Of a DNA stretch of 64,000 bases, positions 11,316 through 21,945 are shown one piece after another (the first letter of the stretch is position 1; each line of letters begins with the position of its first letter). A model generated the notes under the pieces. The model was not told the origin of the DNA and did not search any database. It saw nothing but the letters and a program-made list of their open reading frames with translations. A program made the position numbers and the translations under genes. The stretch is from Amoeboaphelidium protococcarum (Eukaryota; Aphelidiomycota; Aphelidea). The stretch covers positions 994,687 to 1,058,686 of the forward strand of contig JALECJ010000257.1 in NCBI GenBank assembly GCA_023515745.1, read 5' to 3'.

Positions 11316-11888
11316 TCAAGTAGTAAAAGTTCGTATTACATCTTGGTAGACTATGTTCTTTGGTGCATCTTCATAACAGACCGTCACATCGCTAGAGGAT
11401 CTAACTCTGGAGAATGCCACATAGAGTTATCCATGTGCAAATACCTATTGTTATAGGTAGATACCACACTTGGCTAAAGTCTAACCTTGAGCCTTATTAA
11501 TAGTGGCTGCAAAGGCTAGCCGGACTGGGAATTGGTGACAGACAAACTCAACATTCTCAAATTCAGACACAGTTATACCTATTTTTGGTATGCTTACTAT
11601 GTCGTCCTTTCGAGACCCGTTGATTATTTAACATTTGATAGAATTTCTATTCAAAGTTAAAACTTTTAGCATAGTACCATTCACCAGCCCGGCATCTATG
11701 TTTAAGTTGCGTATCAACATAACTGATACGCCAACTTTCAACATTAATTTAGCCTGAGGAATCCCAGAGTAATCAAGAGCATTGAGCACTTCTGGATCAA
11801 TATTCAGCGGATTATTGCCAATTATTGAATCTACAGCGTTATACTAATGTTTTGAAACAACTAAACCGTATTTCGCTATAGTGTACAT
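11316..11888 (-). CDS. PIF1/Helitron helicase, C-terminal fragment
   Basis: 190 residues from the first Met to TGA. The sequence has the end of a PIF1-like superfamily 1 helicase: GVSVMLIRNLNIDAGLVNGT, then FPVRLAFAATINKAQGQTL (motif V) and YVAFSRVRSSSDV (motif VI). Gln residues in motif V and in HGQLYVAF come from TAG and TAA, so the element follows the host code. Walker A and B and the nuclease part are missing; an in-frame TGA lies just upstream of the Met, so this is a 5'-truncated gene unless it is expressed from the internal ATG. It lies inside the Helitron-like element and is unlikely to be an active helicase. Confidence 0.85.
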
Positions 11889-11974
11889 TGTTAAATCATT
11901 CCAACATTATATTCATTTCAATTTCAATTCATTAATCACTATCAACCTTGAAGTGCCCAAATTTAACAATGTCA

Positions 11975-12769
11975 TCATTTTTTACGTGAACGCTTAGACA
12001 CGCGCGTAGTCTCGGTAGATGATTAGCCATCAACGGGAGCCTGATTCTCAACCTCAGGCTCATTAGTATTGGCATTAACGACTGGAGCATCAGTGGATTA
12101 GCTGCTTGATTGGGCGCTACTATTATTGAATAACCAAGATGTAGAATCGTCGGATTATAATGAGCCAAGACGTTCAAAGTTACTCTCAGACGCAAGTTTA
12201 CTTGTCAATACTAATCCTAATGAGCAGTAAGATAAAACAATAGTATCTTTGCCAAGTGATACTAATTACCCACTAACATGTAGCGTACGGTCAGGCTTGA
12301 TAATGTTTTTTTACAGCAGCGTTGAATAACGTCTTGGGTTGAACTAACAATCAAACTTAATGTCCATGCCACCATAGAGAGAAGCTTTTAACACGACATT
12401 CCCTGCAGACACTGATACAATAGTTGATAGCGTTATAATAGAAGCCTTCGGAATGTAATCACCTGGCTAATATTTTGCGCGAGGATACATCTGCTGCGCC
12501 ACCACCGTTAAAACACCATTGACACATTGCAATTCACCAATAACTTAGTATAGAATTCCTACCTCAGGTTTTACCAAACCTTGGCTCGAAATGTCTTCAT
12601 AGTCAGATGACGGCCACACTGACACTTGTAAACTTGCATCAGAAGCGGTTTACGTAAATGTCTTGCATTGCAGTATGAGCGGATAGCCTTGCGCGTACGC
12701 AGAATTCGACCTGCCTGTTTCAGTCTTTTGGATACTAATTACGCCTACGACACCTACAAATAAATTCAT
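11975..12769 (-). CDS. Unidentified 264-residue protein in the Helitron-like element
   Basis: Uninterrupted ORF (ATG 12769 to TGA 11975) directly upstream of the helicase fragment in the same orientation. It is rich in beta-strand-forming stretches (VGVVGVISIQKTETGR; LYQVIGELQCVNGVLTVV; TLHVSGQLVSLGKDTIVLSY), then a Ser/Asn/Gln-rich acidic linker, then a basic end VSKRSRKK that looks like a nuclear-localisation signal. The beta-barrel-like pattern plus the location recall RPA-type single-strand DNA-binding proteins carried by some Helitrons, but I cannot prove an OB fold. Eight or so Gln are TAA/TAG. A captured host fragment is the main alternative. Confidence 0.55.
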
Positions 12770-13121
12770 TTTCTTTTACTAATTAAGATAGCTATTGATT
12801 TTAACATAAAACAATAATAATTTGAAATTGAAAAAAGAAACAGAACTCAAGTAACAACTTTATATAGTGTACACGCAATTCGCTCTTATGCTATAGCACT
12901 TACTTCGCATGATTGGCGCAACTTAACGATATTTAACGGCAACCAATCATGTTTTCACACGATATTGTTTGATACTATTCTTGGTCACACAGCTACTGTT
13001 ACTATATATAAGTGCGACCCCTATTTATAAAAGCAAGTTGTGAATTATATTGAAGATCAGTCGATTTCCATTCCTACATAGACGATTACACTTTTCAGCA
13101 GTTATAGTTGCATTGCTTAAA
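12770..13121. other. Intergenic, Helitron 5' side and MET2 promoter
   Basis: 352 bp, AT-rich. Probably holds the 5' end of the Helitron-like element and the upstream region of the homoserine acetyltransferase gene; neither boundary could be seen. Confidence 0.3.
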
Positions 13122-14381
13122 ATGCTTGCATCTACACAGGCTAGTGGCCATTCTTAAGATATACCATCAGCGACGTACAATCCTTATGTAAGTCTTGTGA
13201 ATGGCCTGTAAACTATTCAAGTGCCGCACTTCGTGTTGGAAGATGGGCGACAGTTTTCTAATGTTCCTGTTGGGTATAAAACTTGGGGCACTTTCAATGG
13301 TGAGAACTTGATCGTAGTTTGTCATGCAATATCTGGATCACCCGATGTGGAAAGCTGGTGGGGCGATTAGATTGGAAGTGGGAAAACGTTCGATCCCGAC
13401 AGAGATTTTATAGTCTGTCTCAATGCGGCCGGTTCTCCGTATGGCTCCATTTCTCCGCTGACTGCTGATCCCAGGTCTGATGGCAAGCGATATGGCGCAT
13501 CATTTCCCACCATATCTATTCGCGATTCTGTTCGCTTGCATAAAATGGCATTGGATATGATTCTAGGGACTGATACTTTTAGTATCTCTGCAGTTGTCGG
13601 TGCATCGCTGGGCGGTATGTATGCTCTAGAATGGGCTGCCTCATATCCTGCTGTTGTACAGAAAGTTATCTCTATAGCTTGTGGCCTCCGATAGTCAGCG
13701 TGGGGAATCGCGTTATGTGAATGCCAGCGGTTGTGTATTTAAAGTGACTAAGCTTATGCTCAGGGTGATTATTACTACAATGTTAAGAGTTTAAGTGATA
13801 GCGGAAGTAATATTGGGTAGTAAAAGTCAATAATACCTTGGAATCAACCGGTTAAAGGTCTGGCTAATGCTCGCATTTAAGGCATGATCAGCTACAAATC
13901 TCCTGTGACTTTTAATGTGAAATTCGGTCGTACAGTTTATCAGTGTGATCAGATGAAGTAGCACCGATATCGTGTTGAGAGCTGCGTATTTTCAGAAGCT
14001 GATTGCTCATATTCAGAAAGTGAAGACTCAAAGTTTAACATGTAGACTTACTTGCGATATTAGGGATCAAAGTTTGTGGAGAGATTCGATGCGAATTGTT
14101 ATATCGCATTGACCAAGTAGCTTGATACTCATGACATATTGAGGAATCGTGATATTAATGCTGTCTTTGATTCAAATCTCCGCATGCTGATCATTGGTGT
14201 GGACTCTGATATTTTGTATCCCGTCTCTGATTAAGAAGAGATTGTGCAGCTAGCGTCAAGTAATGGCTGCAATGCTTAATTGATTGTGATCAATAGCTCT
14301 GAGGGACACGACGGATTTCTAACTGAGCACGAGCAAGTCTCTCAGTATATGTAATAATTTTTGAAATCTCCCTAATAATGA
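13122..14381 (+). CDS. MET2: Homoserine O-acetyltransferase
   Basis: 419-residue alpha/beta hydrolase that acetylates homoserine for methionine synthesis. Typical start region VPHFVLEDGRQFSNVPVGYK and WGTFNGENLIVVCHAISGS. Nucleophile elbow GASLGGM with Ser 162; catalytic Asp near residue 363 in VDSDILYP; catalytic His 396 in EGHDGF. The AGSPYGSISPLTADP segment is the conserved substrate loop. About 20 Gln are encoded by TAA/TAG, including two adjacent TAA before the TGA stop. The region between residues 200 and 320 is family-typical lid plus a Ser/Asp-rich insert. Intronless. A fungal-type gene; de novo methionine synthesis is implied. Confidence 0.93.
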
Positions 14382-14741
14382 AAAATTTATTTTGAAGATA
14401 TGTTCTCCATTGGCACTTCCTTACTTGAATGATCGGCATTCGGTCAATTGAAACTGAATTCAAGCGACCATTCGACAGAGCTCCGACAAGTCGTGATTAT
14501 ATCTTTTCTTATCGCAATCTAGGTGTAAAATTATCGTAGACGGCCTTAATACGTTTTGCTGTATATTGTAATTGAATTTAATTGATAAAGCTGAGTGATA
14601 ATTCTACATTATATATATTTTCAGAAGGTTTTCGTTTTGTTTCAACCGCCAAAGTCTTCTGTTTCAATTTCCCCACTTTTATTTTCTGTTGCTTCATTGT
14701 TGTAAGAGAAGGTAATTAAGTACTATAATTGCATAGATATA
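14382..14741. other. Intergenic, no gene seen
   Basis: 360 bp of AT-rich DNA between MET2 and the parvin gene. A pyrimidine-rich stretch near 14640-14700 may belong to the parvin promoter. Nothing else recognised. Confidence 0.35.
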
Positions 14742-15847
14742 ATGGCTAAAAGAAATCAAAATGTGGATGTTCTAGCTAGAGCTCTGGTGGGAGAAAGGGA
14801 AAGTTATTAGGGCGCAGTCAGTAAGTGTATATCTATCATAATGTCTATACATTGTTGTAAATGAATTATTGTAGGATCCGATTTCTAACTTCATATGTCC
14901 TCAGTCAATGACCCGAGCTTTAAAAAGCTATAAAGAGTAAGCTTCATTAAAATTATGACGATAATATGGACATTTGGTTTATGTAGATGCTGACAATGTG
15001 GGTGAACAATACAACCAAAGGTGGATCGACGAGCGTAATTGATCTTGTTTCAGATCTGGCTGATGGTTAGATTTTGGCCAACTTTCTATCTTTACTCACT
15101 GGGAAGCCATTAGAACTTCCACCTGCCATTAGTGATCGTGCCAGGCGATAGAATTTTTAGCTCATAGTCAGCTTCATCCAGAGGGAGCTCAGTCTATCTG
15201 AAAATGATCAGTGGTCTTTGCAAGGTCTTTTTGAGCGTGATATCTCCTCGACTTATTGCCTGTTGGTAGATCTCGCTCATGCTCTCTAGTGTCCATATCA
15301 GCTGCCATCAAATGTATCTATAGCGATTGTTCATACAGAATCGATAAATGGTATTAAAACTAATAAGACCCGCAAGGTTCAGTTGACCAAGGATGAGAAA
15401 TTATTCTACCGTCCGGATATGATTGGTTCTAATCAGAATTTGAAAGGCTCTGTGCTATCTCTCACAGAGGACCCTTTTGACGCGTTATTTGACTCTAATC
15501 ATGAGAAGGAACTGGAGCAAATTAAGCATTTGGTCACTGAATTTCTGAAGACTCACTTGGCCAAAGTTGATCGGTAAATTACAGATTTGGCTCAGGACAT
15601 GCACGATGGAACGAATTTTGTCCTCCTGATAGCAGTGCTGAGCAACTTTTTTGTGCCTCTTAACAAATTCTCAATCAGTCCGCAGACTAATGAAGACAAG
15701 CTGAAGAATGTTTTATTTCTCTTAAAAATGCTGGAGCGCCTAGGAATTCCTGGCTCAAAATGGAATGCAGCTGATGTGGTCCGCAAAGATTTGAAGATGA
15801 TCCTTAGATTAAGTTTTGATATTTTCAAATCATTTAACGCCAATTGA
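14742..15847 (+). CDS. Parvin-like tandem calponin-homology protein
   Basis: Three exons (14742-14820, 14875-14936, 14987-15847) give 333 residues. Introns 14821-14874 and 14937-14986 are GTAAG...TGTAG and preserve phase. Two CH domains: CH1 around residues 48-150 (MLTMWVNNTT, VSDLADGQILANFLSLLTGK) and CH2 around 190-330 with the parvin landmarks DPFDALFD, MHDGTNFVLLIAVLSNFFVP and DLKMILRLSFDIFKSF. Parvins bind integrin-linked kinase and actin in the ILK-PINCH-parvin module of cell adhesion. The order linker-CH2 with FDALFD is specific to parvins rather than other CH proteins. Presence in a lineage with UAR=Gln is a strong opisthokont/Obazoan marker. Confidence 0.88.
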
Positions 15848-15928
15848 ATATTATGAGAAAACTAGAATACAAAAGCGTTTAATGTTTGTTAAAAAATAGT
15901 AGTCGAAATATATGAATATTATTTAAGA

Positions 15929-17369
15929 TCAAACTTAATTCAAAGCTGATTATGTTGAATTCTGCCACTCTTCGGTGTACATGATGCGTCGTGCAGAGTT
16001 GAACCAAGGCCCATTCTTCATCCGTAACTCTTATTCCGCGTTTAATTCCCCCACCATGAGCATACAACACAACATACACGGGAATATACAGCAACTACAG
16101 CAAAGAACTATTCCGAATAGAACAAACACCGGAATCATGATAGTACCCACTGCGTACTAGAAACCAGGACCAGTTGATTGGAGATTATTCAATCGCTAAA
16201 TCAACATACCAATGACAGCCAAAGTAAATACACAACCAATAGCCACGATTACTGTGATAAAAGTCACGAATCTCTTAGCATAAACACGTTCCCTCTGTGG
16301 CAAATGTCCAGCACGTAATCGATACTAGATCCAAGGTGATGATAACGCTATAGCACACATTAGATATAGAGGGATGAAGACGACTGCCCAATTAGTAAAT
16401 TACTAATCTGCTTGTCTAACAATCAGTACCGCCAATACTATTCTCAGTGCCTAGTACTTGAATGTATCTATAGCGCGTAAACTAACGGTAATGAACTTGT
16501 CTTTCATTGAATTAAGATGACCAAGATCCAGTAATTGCCATAGAGTCAACCCAGACCCGACACAGTGTATTCCCTCCAGTATGAACCAAGGCACAAATAC
16601 AATAGCCCAAGACATTGTTCCATTATTTTCCAATTTAATCACAATCAAAATTTAAAATACACAGAACAACACGTACTAAATTAATCGCTTCCACGCAAGT
16701 ATGCTCTCCAATACCTTCTTACTGGAGAGTCTACTGAATAAAAAAGACTTCTACTACTAAGACTACGCGTTAGCACCATCAAAGTCCAAGCCATCTTAAT
16801 CCACTCCGTCTTATGTATTCTACTACTGCATATTTACACCATCATTATCCTAATCTTCAGATAAAGAATCATAATCTTGATCTTGAGATCCAAAATAACG
16901 CGCAAATACAAATATACCGCCAACCACATCCAAAATCCAAATCGGAATAAACACCACGGCCCAATTCCATTATACAAGACCATCAGCTTTGAGGACTACA
17001 AATATCGGGAAAAGGAGTAATATGAGAAGCAGTACTGAGACTAAACACAGAAGCGTCAGCAGTAATCCTTACGATTCGGGATCTAACAGAAACGAGGCAG
17101 ACTCTCCCATCTGATTATACATATCCACACCGAATTACCCGTGTTGATCATATATCCTCCTCAACTTTTCATTTCCCAAAACATCCCAAGCAGCATTAAT
17201 TCTCTGAAATTAGGCACCAGCCTCAGCTGATTAATTCTTATCAGGATGGTACTGCAGCGCAAGTCTGCGATACTACCGCTTTATCTCGTCAGCTGATGCA
17301 TCACACTCACACTACAATACTTCATACAACTCTAAAATGTTGCCTTCTGATTACAACGGAAGATCCATA
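15929..17369 (-). CDS. DnaJ domain protein with TMEM185-type membrane region
   Basis: From 17341 down to the TGA at 15929 one frame of about 470 codons is open. It starts with a J domain (ELYEVLQCECDASADEIKRQ ... LQYHPDKN with the HPD motif, ... YDQHGQFG), then a membrane segment near LLLTLLCLVSVLLLILLLF. Three similar membrane repeats follow (WAVVFIPIWILD, WAIVFVPWFILEGI, WAVVFIPLYLMC), the pattern of the TMEM185/transmembrane Fragile-X-F family, plus a last TM pair with a Cys cluster. Probably an ER or vacuolar J-protein recruiting Hsp70. The start is a problem: the best ATG (17369, MDLPLQ) is one base out of frame with the J domain, and an upstream candidate ORF has a TGA at 17397-17399. 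No TGTAG acceptor is available to bridge them. Confidence 0.75.
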
Positions 17370-17773
17370 ATTTTTTTGGCTAAATTAATAATCTCTCAAT
17401 CGGGATGATTTAGCGCCGTTTAAAACTCTGACCGATTGATATTTAAGCTGAGAAAGAGAGACAATCTAACGCGTAAGTTCTATAACCAATCAGTAATAGG
17501 GAAAGCTTTGGTAAACTGAAGGCGTTTCGTCACTAAAGAGTGCGCCCGATCACTGAAGGGAACCATAGTTAGACTGTATAAGTTGTTGATTATGACGGCT
17601 ATAGAATCGATCATATAAGATTTAAAATCGTACATTCAACAGTTACTCTTACCTGCAGAGGGTAATATTTTATTACTTGTTTGTTTATTAAATCTTATTA
17701 CCGTTACTTTGTAGTAAATCATGGAGGCTGGTAATTAAGTTATTGCAGTCGATTGATGCTTCGTCTGGACACT
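17370..17773. promoter_or_regulatory. Divergent region between the DnaJ gene and the MED1-like gene
   Basis: On the minus strand an ORF starts at 17566 (MVPFSDRAHSLV) and runs toward the DnaJ gene, reading LNHPD, TGA, EIINLAKKIMDLPLQ. It may be the true N-terminus of that gene, with a stop and a one-base shift. The rest is presumed promoter. Confidence 0.4.
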
Positions 17774-19120
17774 ATGATTGATCAACTCGTAAATCAGTTC
17801 CAAGAGGCATCTGTAGACTAGATGTAAATTGACGTTTAAAATCAAAATGATAGTCTTATGAATGATTAGCTAAAGGTATTCCATCTATACACTGTATTTT
17901 GCATAAAATTTTCATTTGATTAAAGGAAATAGTGTAGAGTGACGCGTTGATTCTCATTAGAAGGGCACTGCAGCAACAGGTGATGGAAGATTTAATATTT
18001 CAATCTTGTGTTGACAGCTATGCTTTGCATGAACGCGTTCAGATCACACCTCAAATGCTTCAGTAGATTGCCGCTGACCTCGGTATTGAGTGCTTTATTG
18101 ACCAAGATTCAGTGCCAGGTGGTCAGATGGTCACCCTTGCAGGATCTACTCTGGTTGTGGATGTTACATTTACTGGCGATTAGTAGTAGTCGTCGTTCTC
18201 TGTAGATTTAATATTCCCCACAGACACTTTTAATCATCAAGATGGTGGTTATATTGCAGATACTTTTAAATCTAATCTCGAAAATGGATAAAGATCAATG
18301 CTGATGCTGAATCTACAAGTATTTTTTGAATGGGATAAGATTTATTCGGAATGTAATATGTTTGTTCATTTGAAGTCGATTCTCACTCAGATCAAGTAAT
18401 TGACCCCCTCTGAGGATGTGGAATTGGTGAATGGTTTCATGGTACCTGTACTTTAGTTTTAGACAGATTCTGAAGGTAATGATGACTACAAAAGCGACTA
18501 CAGTTATCCTAATTATTTCAAGTCATAAATGTAGAAATATACATTAGGATATAACTGCTTCGATCGGGTTAGAAAGTTGATTCATGTTTGGTGTTATCGT
18601 AACCAACAGTGTTCTGTTAAGCGGCCTATAGTTAGTTATGTTAGATTATCAAGTTGGAAGAATAACAGTTGTCGGGGATGTCTTACGCTGAGAGATTAAA
18701 TGTAAGCTTTTTGTATACTTATGAAGTGCTATAATAATTACGCGTGTGTAGTTGCCTAATATTAATACTTCTCTCTCTGGACAACTTGTGATGCCCTCTG
18801 TTGTGGTTCATAATATTCCTCTGAACGATCGCTCAATATTATCTGATGTTATTAGAATTGTCAAGACTTAGATCTTTCTCGGGCGCCTGTTGGAGGAATG
18901 CATTGAATTGGGTGACTCGATTGCATCAATGTCATTAGATGAGAATTTCTTGTTGGAATTGTAATTGGCATCCGATTCCGTTAGATTGTCAGTAGATTTG
19001 CATTCTATACATGTATATGTGAATGGTGCACTGATTGAAGACATGGCTCCATAATCACTCTCTATAAAAGACGCGATTGCAATTGTGAAACAGAAAGTCT
19101 AATTAAAATCGTCTTGTTGA
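17774..19120 (+). CDS. MED1: Mediator subunit 1-like protein
   Basis: Four exons: 17774-17875, 17938-18475, 18535-18701 and 18752-19120; 391 residues. Introns 17876-17937, 18476-18534 and 18702-18751 all have GTA donors and TGTAG acceptors, and all phases match. The best family cue is the Med1 core: MLQQIAADLGIECFIDQD followed by TLAGSTLVVDVTF, and SVDLIFPTDTF; the middle carries IIKLEEQQLSGMSYAERL. MED1 is a nuclear coactivator subunit in the Mediator middle module. Similarity is patchy, as is normal for this fast-evolving subunit, so the name is probable rather than certain. An alternative smaller intron near 18591-18631 also keeps frame but breaks the donor/acceptor rule seen everywhere else. 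Confidence 0.6.
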
Positions 19121-19331
19121 AACCATCTCTCGCCTGTTTCGCTCGCTTCTTCTCTGTTTCGTGTTTCATCTTTCCGCTTTCTTCAGTCTTGAAACAATTT
19201 CATTGACGGTACTGTACAATTCTATTCATTCCATTTCATTTACTGTATCTGCTTTTGGAAGTTCTTATTTATATTCTATCTATAATTCTTTCTCATTTTA
19301 ACTGTTGGTGGTAAAAAATATCATACAAGAA

Positions 19332-21275
19332 ATGGAAAGAGTTTTGAAGAATTGGGTGTCGTCATATCAAGATTAGCTAGCTGGTAAAATTTCATCTGCT
19401 GTGGACTTGGAAAGCTTTAGTCAGGAAGTGGATGGTGCCTGTGAATGGCTGAATGATTACGTGGAGAACATTGTGAGTGGTCACTTTTAAGATTTTACAC
19501 AGCTCTTGTAGACTCCTGCTACTAATAAAAAGAAGAATATCATTAATCAAGACTAGGCAGTTTAGTAAAATTATGACTCTGTATCCGTACCTCAGTTTGC
19601 ATAAGAATAGATTCCAATTCCGGATCGACGTGTGCCTGCTATTAATGGAGGTAAATTATTTGACATTGCTGAGGCTTCCTTTGAGTCTGTTGTGGCTAAA
19701 GAGAGCTCTTTTGATATACAATAGCAAGTACCCAAAAGAAGTTTTGATGTTGCATAACAAGATGATATTTAAGAATCCACTGGCGTCTCGTACTCTGGCA
19801 GTAATAAAAGTAGTAACAACAAGAAGTAGAAGACTGGATAAAAGAGCAATCTTACAGATTAAGCGAGTCATTTGCAAGAGAATTAGAGAGAGATTGAGAA
19901 GTTATTGAGCAGCTCTATTCACTCCTTTGGTGATTAGTCCAACAACTCCCGCGGTGATGATAATCGCTCTAATAAGAGCAACAGTAAGAGTCGCTATGAA
20001 GAAGCTCATCCTGCGTCAGATATCCTTTCTTTCACCGCGTCTGAAGATGATGCATCTATTCTGCAGTAGCTGGATGGAAATGTGTTACCTGGCACGTTAG
20101 AAGTTGAAAAGTTGATGACTGTACAAGAGGAGGAGGAAGAAGAAGAGGATGAGTAGGAGTAGTAGTACGAAGATGCCAATTCTGACGGGGAACGTGATGT
20201 CTTGAATGACCAAGAGTTAAAGCTGAAGGAAAGTGTAAATGTGGAGCTTCTAGATGAAACTGTAAGCCACCAATTGTAAAATGTATCTGCTAAACCGTAA
20301 TCCAGTCAGTCAAGTCAAAAATCAAGTTCTAAGAATGTTAGTGCTAAAGATAACGATAGTCAGAAGAAAGTTAAGAGTAACATTGTGAGTGCTAACAAAG
20401 CTGGTCAGTTTGTGGATAGTATAACTAAAGTTGCTAGAAAGGTGGCGGTAAATTAAGGAAATAGCAGCTCCAATAGTAAGAATAATCTTCATGTAAGCGG
20501 AAAGGTATTGAGTCGACCGCTTGGAAATCCTGTAAAGACTGCAGCATAACGCCGTGAAGAAGAGGAGTAAGCTAGACAGGCAATGTTGCGTAAGCGGGAA
20601 GAGGACAAGGCCAAGAGGATGGAAGCTGCTCTGGAGGCTAAGCGGAAGGAGGAAGAGTTGGTGCGCAAGAAGAACTAGGAACGACAAGCCAAGGTATTGT
20701 AGAATAAAGAAGCAGCAGCAAAATTGCAGTAAAGTCAGCTTCAGTCATAAACTCAGGTGAAAAAGACTCTTAAAGGCACTACGGTGACTGTATCGAATGC
20801 TGTTACTGGAAAGACAAATTTGCATAAAACCAAGTAGACTCCGGCTAAGAGGAGTGAAGAGTAAGAGAATGTGCCCCAGTAATCGCCTGCTCTTGATCCG
20901 CAAGTGACTATCTTGAACAAGAAGAATGGCAAGTACGTGATTCCTCATATTCCCAGTGATGATGAGTATGAGAGTGACGATGGCTATGCGTTGTAGAAAA
21001 AAGCAAGTACTCGCCTCCCGCAGTGGGCCAACTCTCCTAATTTGAGAAAGGCTCTGCGAGATTAACACAAGTTTGATCCGGATGCTCTCTTTGGCACGAT
21101 TCCACCTATCAAAATGGAGTCTATTTTCTCCACATCAAAGTCAATTAGCAGTTTCCGTGTGCGAACAAGCTCTGCCAACTGGTCTCAAGATAAACTGACA
21201 ATGCAGGAGATGAAAACATATCGCATGATGATGGGATTTTCCGCTGAGCCTTCGAGTGAAAGAAAGTCTGGTTGA
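19332..21275 (+). CDS. INCENP: Inner centromere protein, chromosomal passenger scaffold
   Basis: 647-residue protein. The N-terminus (ERVLKNWVSSYQDQL; ECEWL-like helix) suits survivin/borealin binding. A long low-complexity middle follows with poly-Glu, Ser/Asn/Lys runs and a charged single alpha-helix near residues 395-480 (RREEEEQARQAMLRKREED). The C-terminus carries the IN-box that activates Aurora B: LPQWANSPNLRKALRDQ, DPDALFGTIPPI, MESIF. A short basic tail follows, ending ERKSG before TGA. Acts on centromeres and the spindle midzone. Many Gln are TAA/TAG, including in the helix. Intronless. The IN-box makes identification firm although the middle is not conserved. Confidence 0.92.
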
Positions 21276-21465
21276 TCGTTTGTTAATAAATAATCTGTTT
21301 TCTGCGCAATTGATATTGTCGATACTTTATTATTGAAAGCTTGATATTAGACGCGAATTTAGATTAATCACTATAGAACGCTTCATGTTTTTCGAGGCGA
21401 ACAATCTTCATCAACTCTTTCAATTTTGCTCTGGTCTTTGATTGAGCGCTAGAAATAAATTTAAA

Positions 21466-21867
21466 ATGGAAAACATTGCTGAAGATTCGGGTCATATATT
21501 AAAGAAAGAGGACATTTAATCGCTTATAAAGCAGGTGGACTAGAACTAGAATATTGAGCCTGATGTTGAAGATGTTCTGCTCTCGATCGCTGATGACTTT
21601 CTTATGAACACCATCACTGCTTCCATCTCTTTGGCCAAGCATAGAAATAGTGATACGCTTGAAGCGAAAGATTTAGCGCTGGCTCTCTAAAGTCAGTATG
21701 GAATTAAGCTGCCTGGATTTGGCGGTCTCACGGCAGCTCAGTCCCTGCAATCTAGTATTTAACCGTCTACCAGTGGTGGTGGTGGATCTGCAGACTAAAA
21801 GAAAATCAACGCTCATCAGTAACGGCTAAATCAAGTTCGGAAAGCCATCAGAGATAATAAGAGATGA
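21466..21867 (+). CDS. TAF12: TFIID/SAGA histone-fold subunit
   Basis: 133 residues. The histone fold covers about residues 10-85: ILKKEDIQSLIKQVD, EPDVEDVLLSIADDFLMN, SISLAKHRNSDTLEAKDLAL, and LPGFGG. These match TAF12, the partner of TAF4 in TFIID and of ADA1 in SAGA. A Gly/Ser linker and a basic tail (NQVRKAIRDNKR) follow. Yeast TAF12 is longer at its N-terminus; metazoan TAF12 is close to this size. Gln codons are largely TAA/TAG. It lies 190 bp after INCENP on the same strand. Confidence 0.93.
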
Positions 21868-21945
21868 AGTGAATGCGCAATGTATAAAACAAGTATGAAA
21901 GATTTTAATTAAAGTAGGAATCTACACAATACAAAAATGGTTTAT

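Larger units (their letters stand above)
11226..12769 (-). mobile_element. Helitron-like remnant (3' end defined, 5' end not found)
   Basis: On the minus strand the right-hand end reads as a perfect 7-bp GC stem with a 3-nt loop (11234-11250), followed a few bases later by CTAG at 11229-11226 and then T. A hairpin before a terminal CTRR next to a host T is the hallmark of a Helitron 3' end. Inside lie a PIF1-type helicase C-terminal fragment and a second ORF. No Rep (HUH) domain and no helicase motifs I-III are present, so it is truncated or non-autonomous. The 5' terminus (A/TC) could not be fixed; it may lie in 12770-13060. The upper limit given is the start of the second ORF. Confidence 0.7.

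Noticed and set aside
17926..17937. Earlier acceptor (TTAAAG) for MED1-like intron 1
   Set aside because: The in-phase TGTAG 12 nt further on matches the universal acceptor.
18591..18631. 41-nt GTG...CTATAG intron in the MED1-like gene
   Set aside because: A GTA...TGTAG intron at 18476-18534 restores the same downstream frame and fits the size and site rule of all others.
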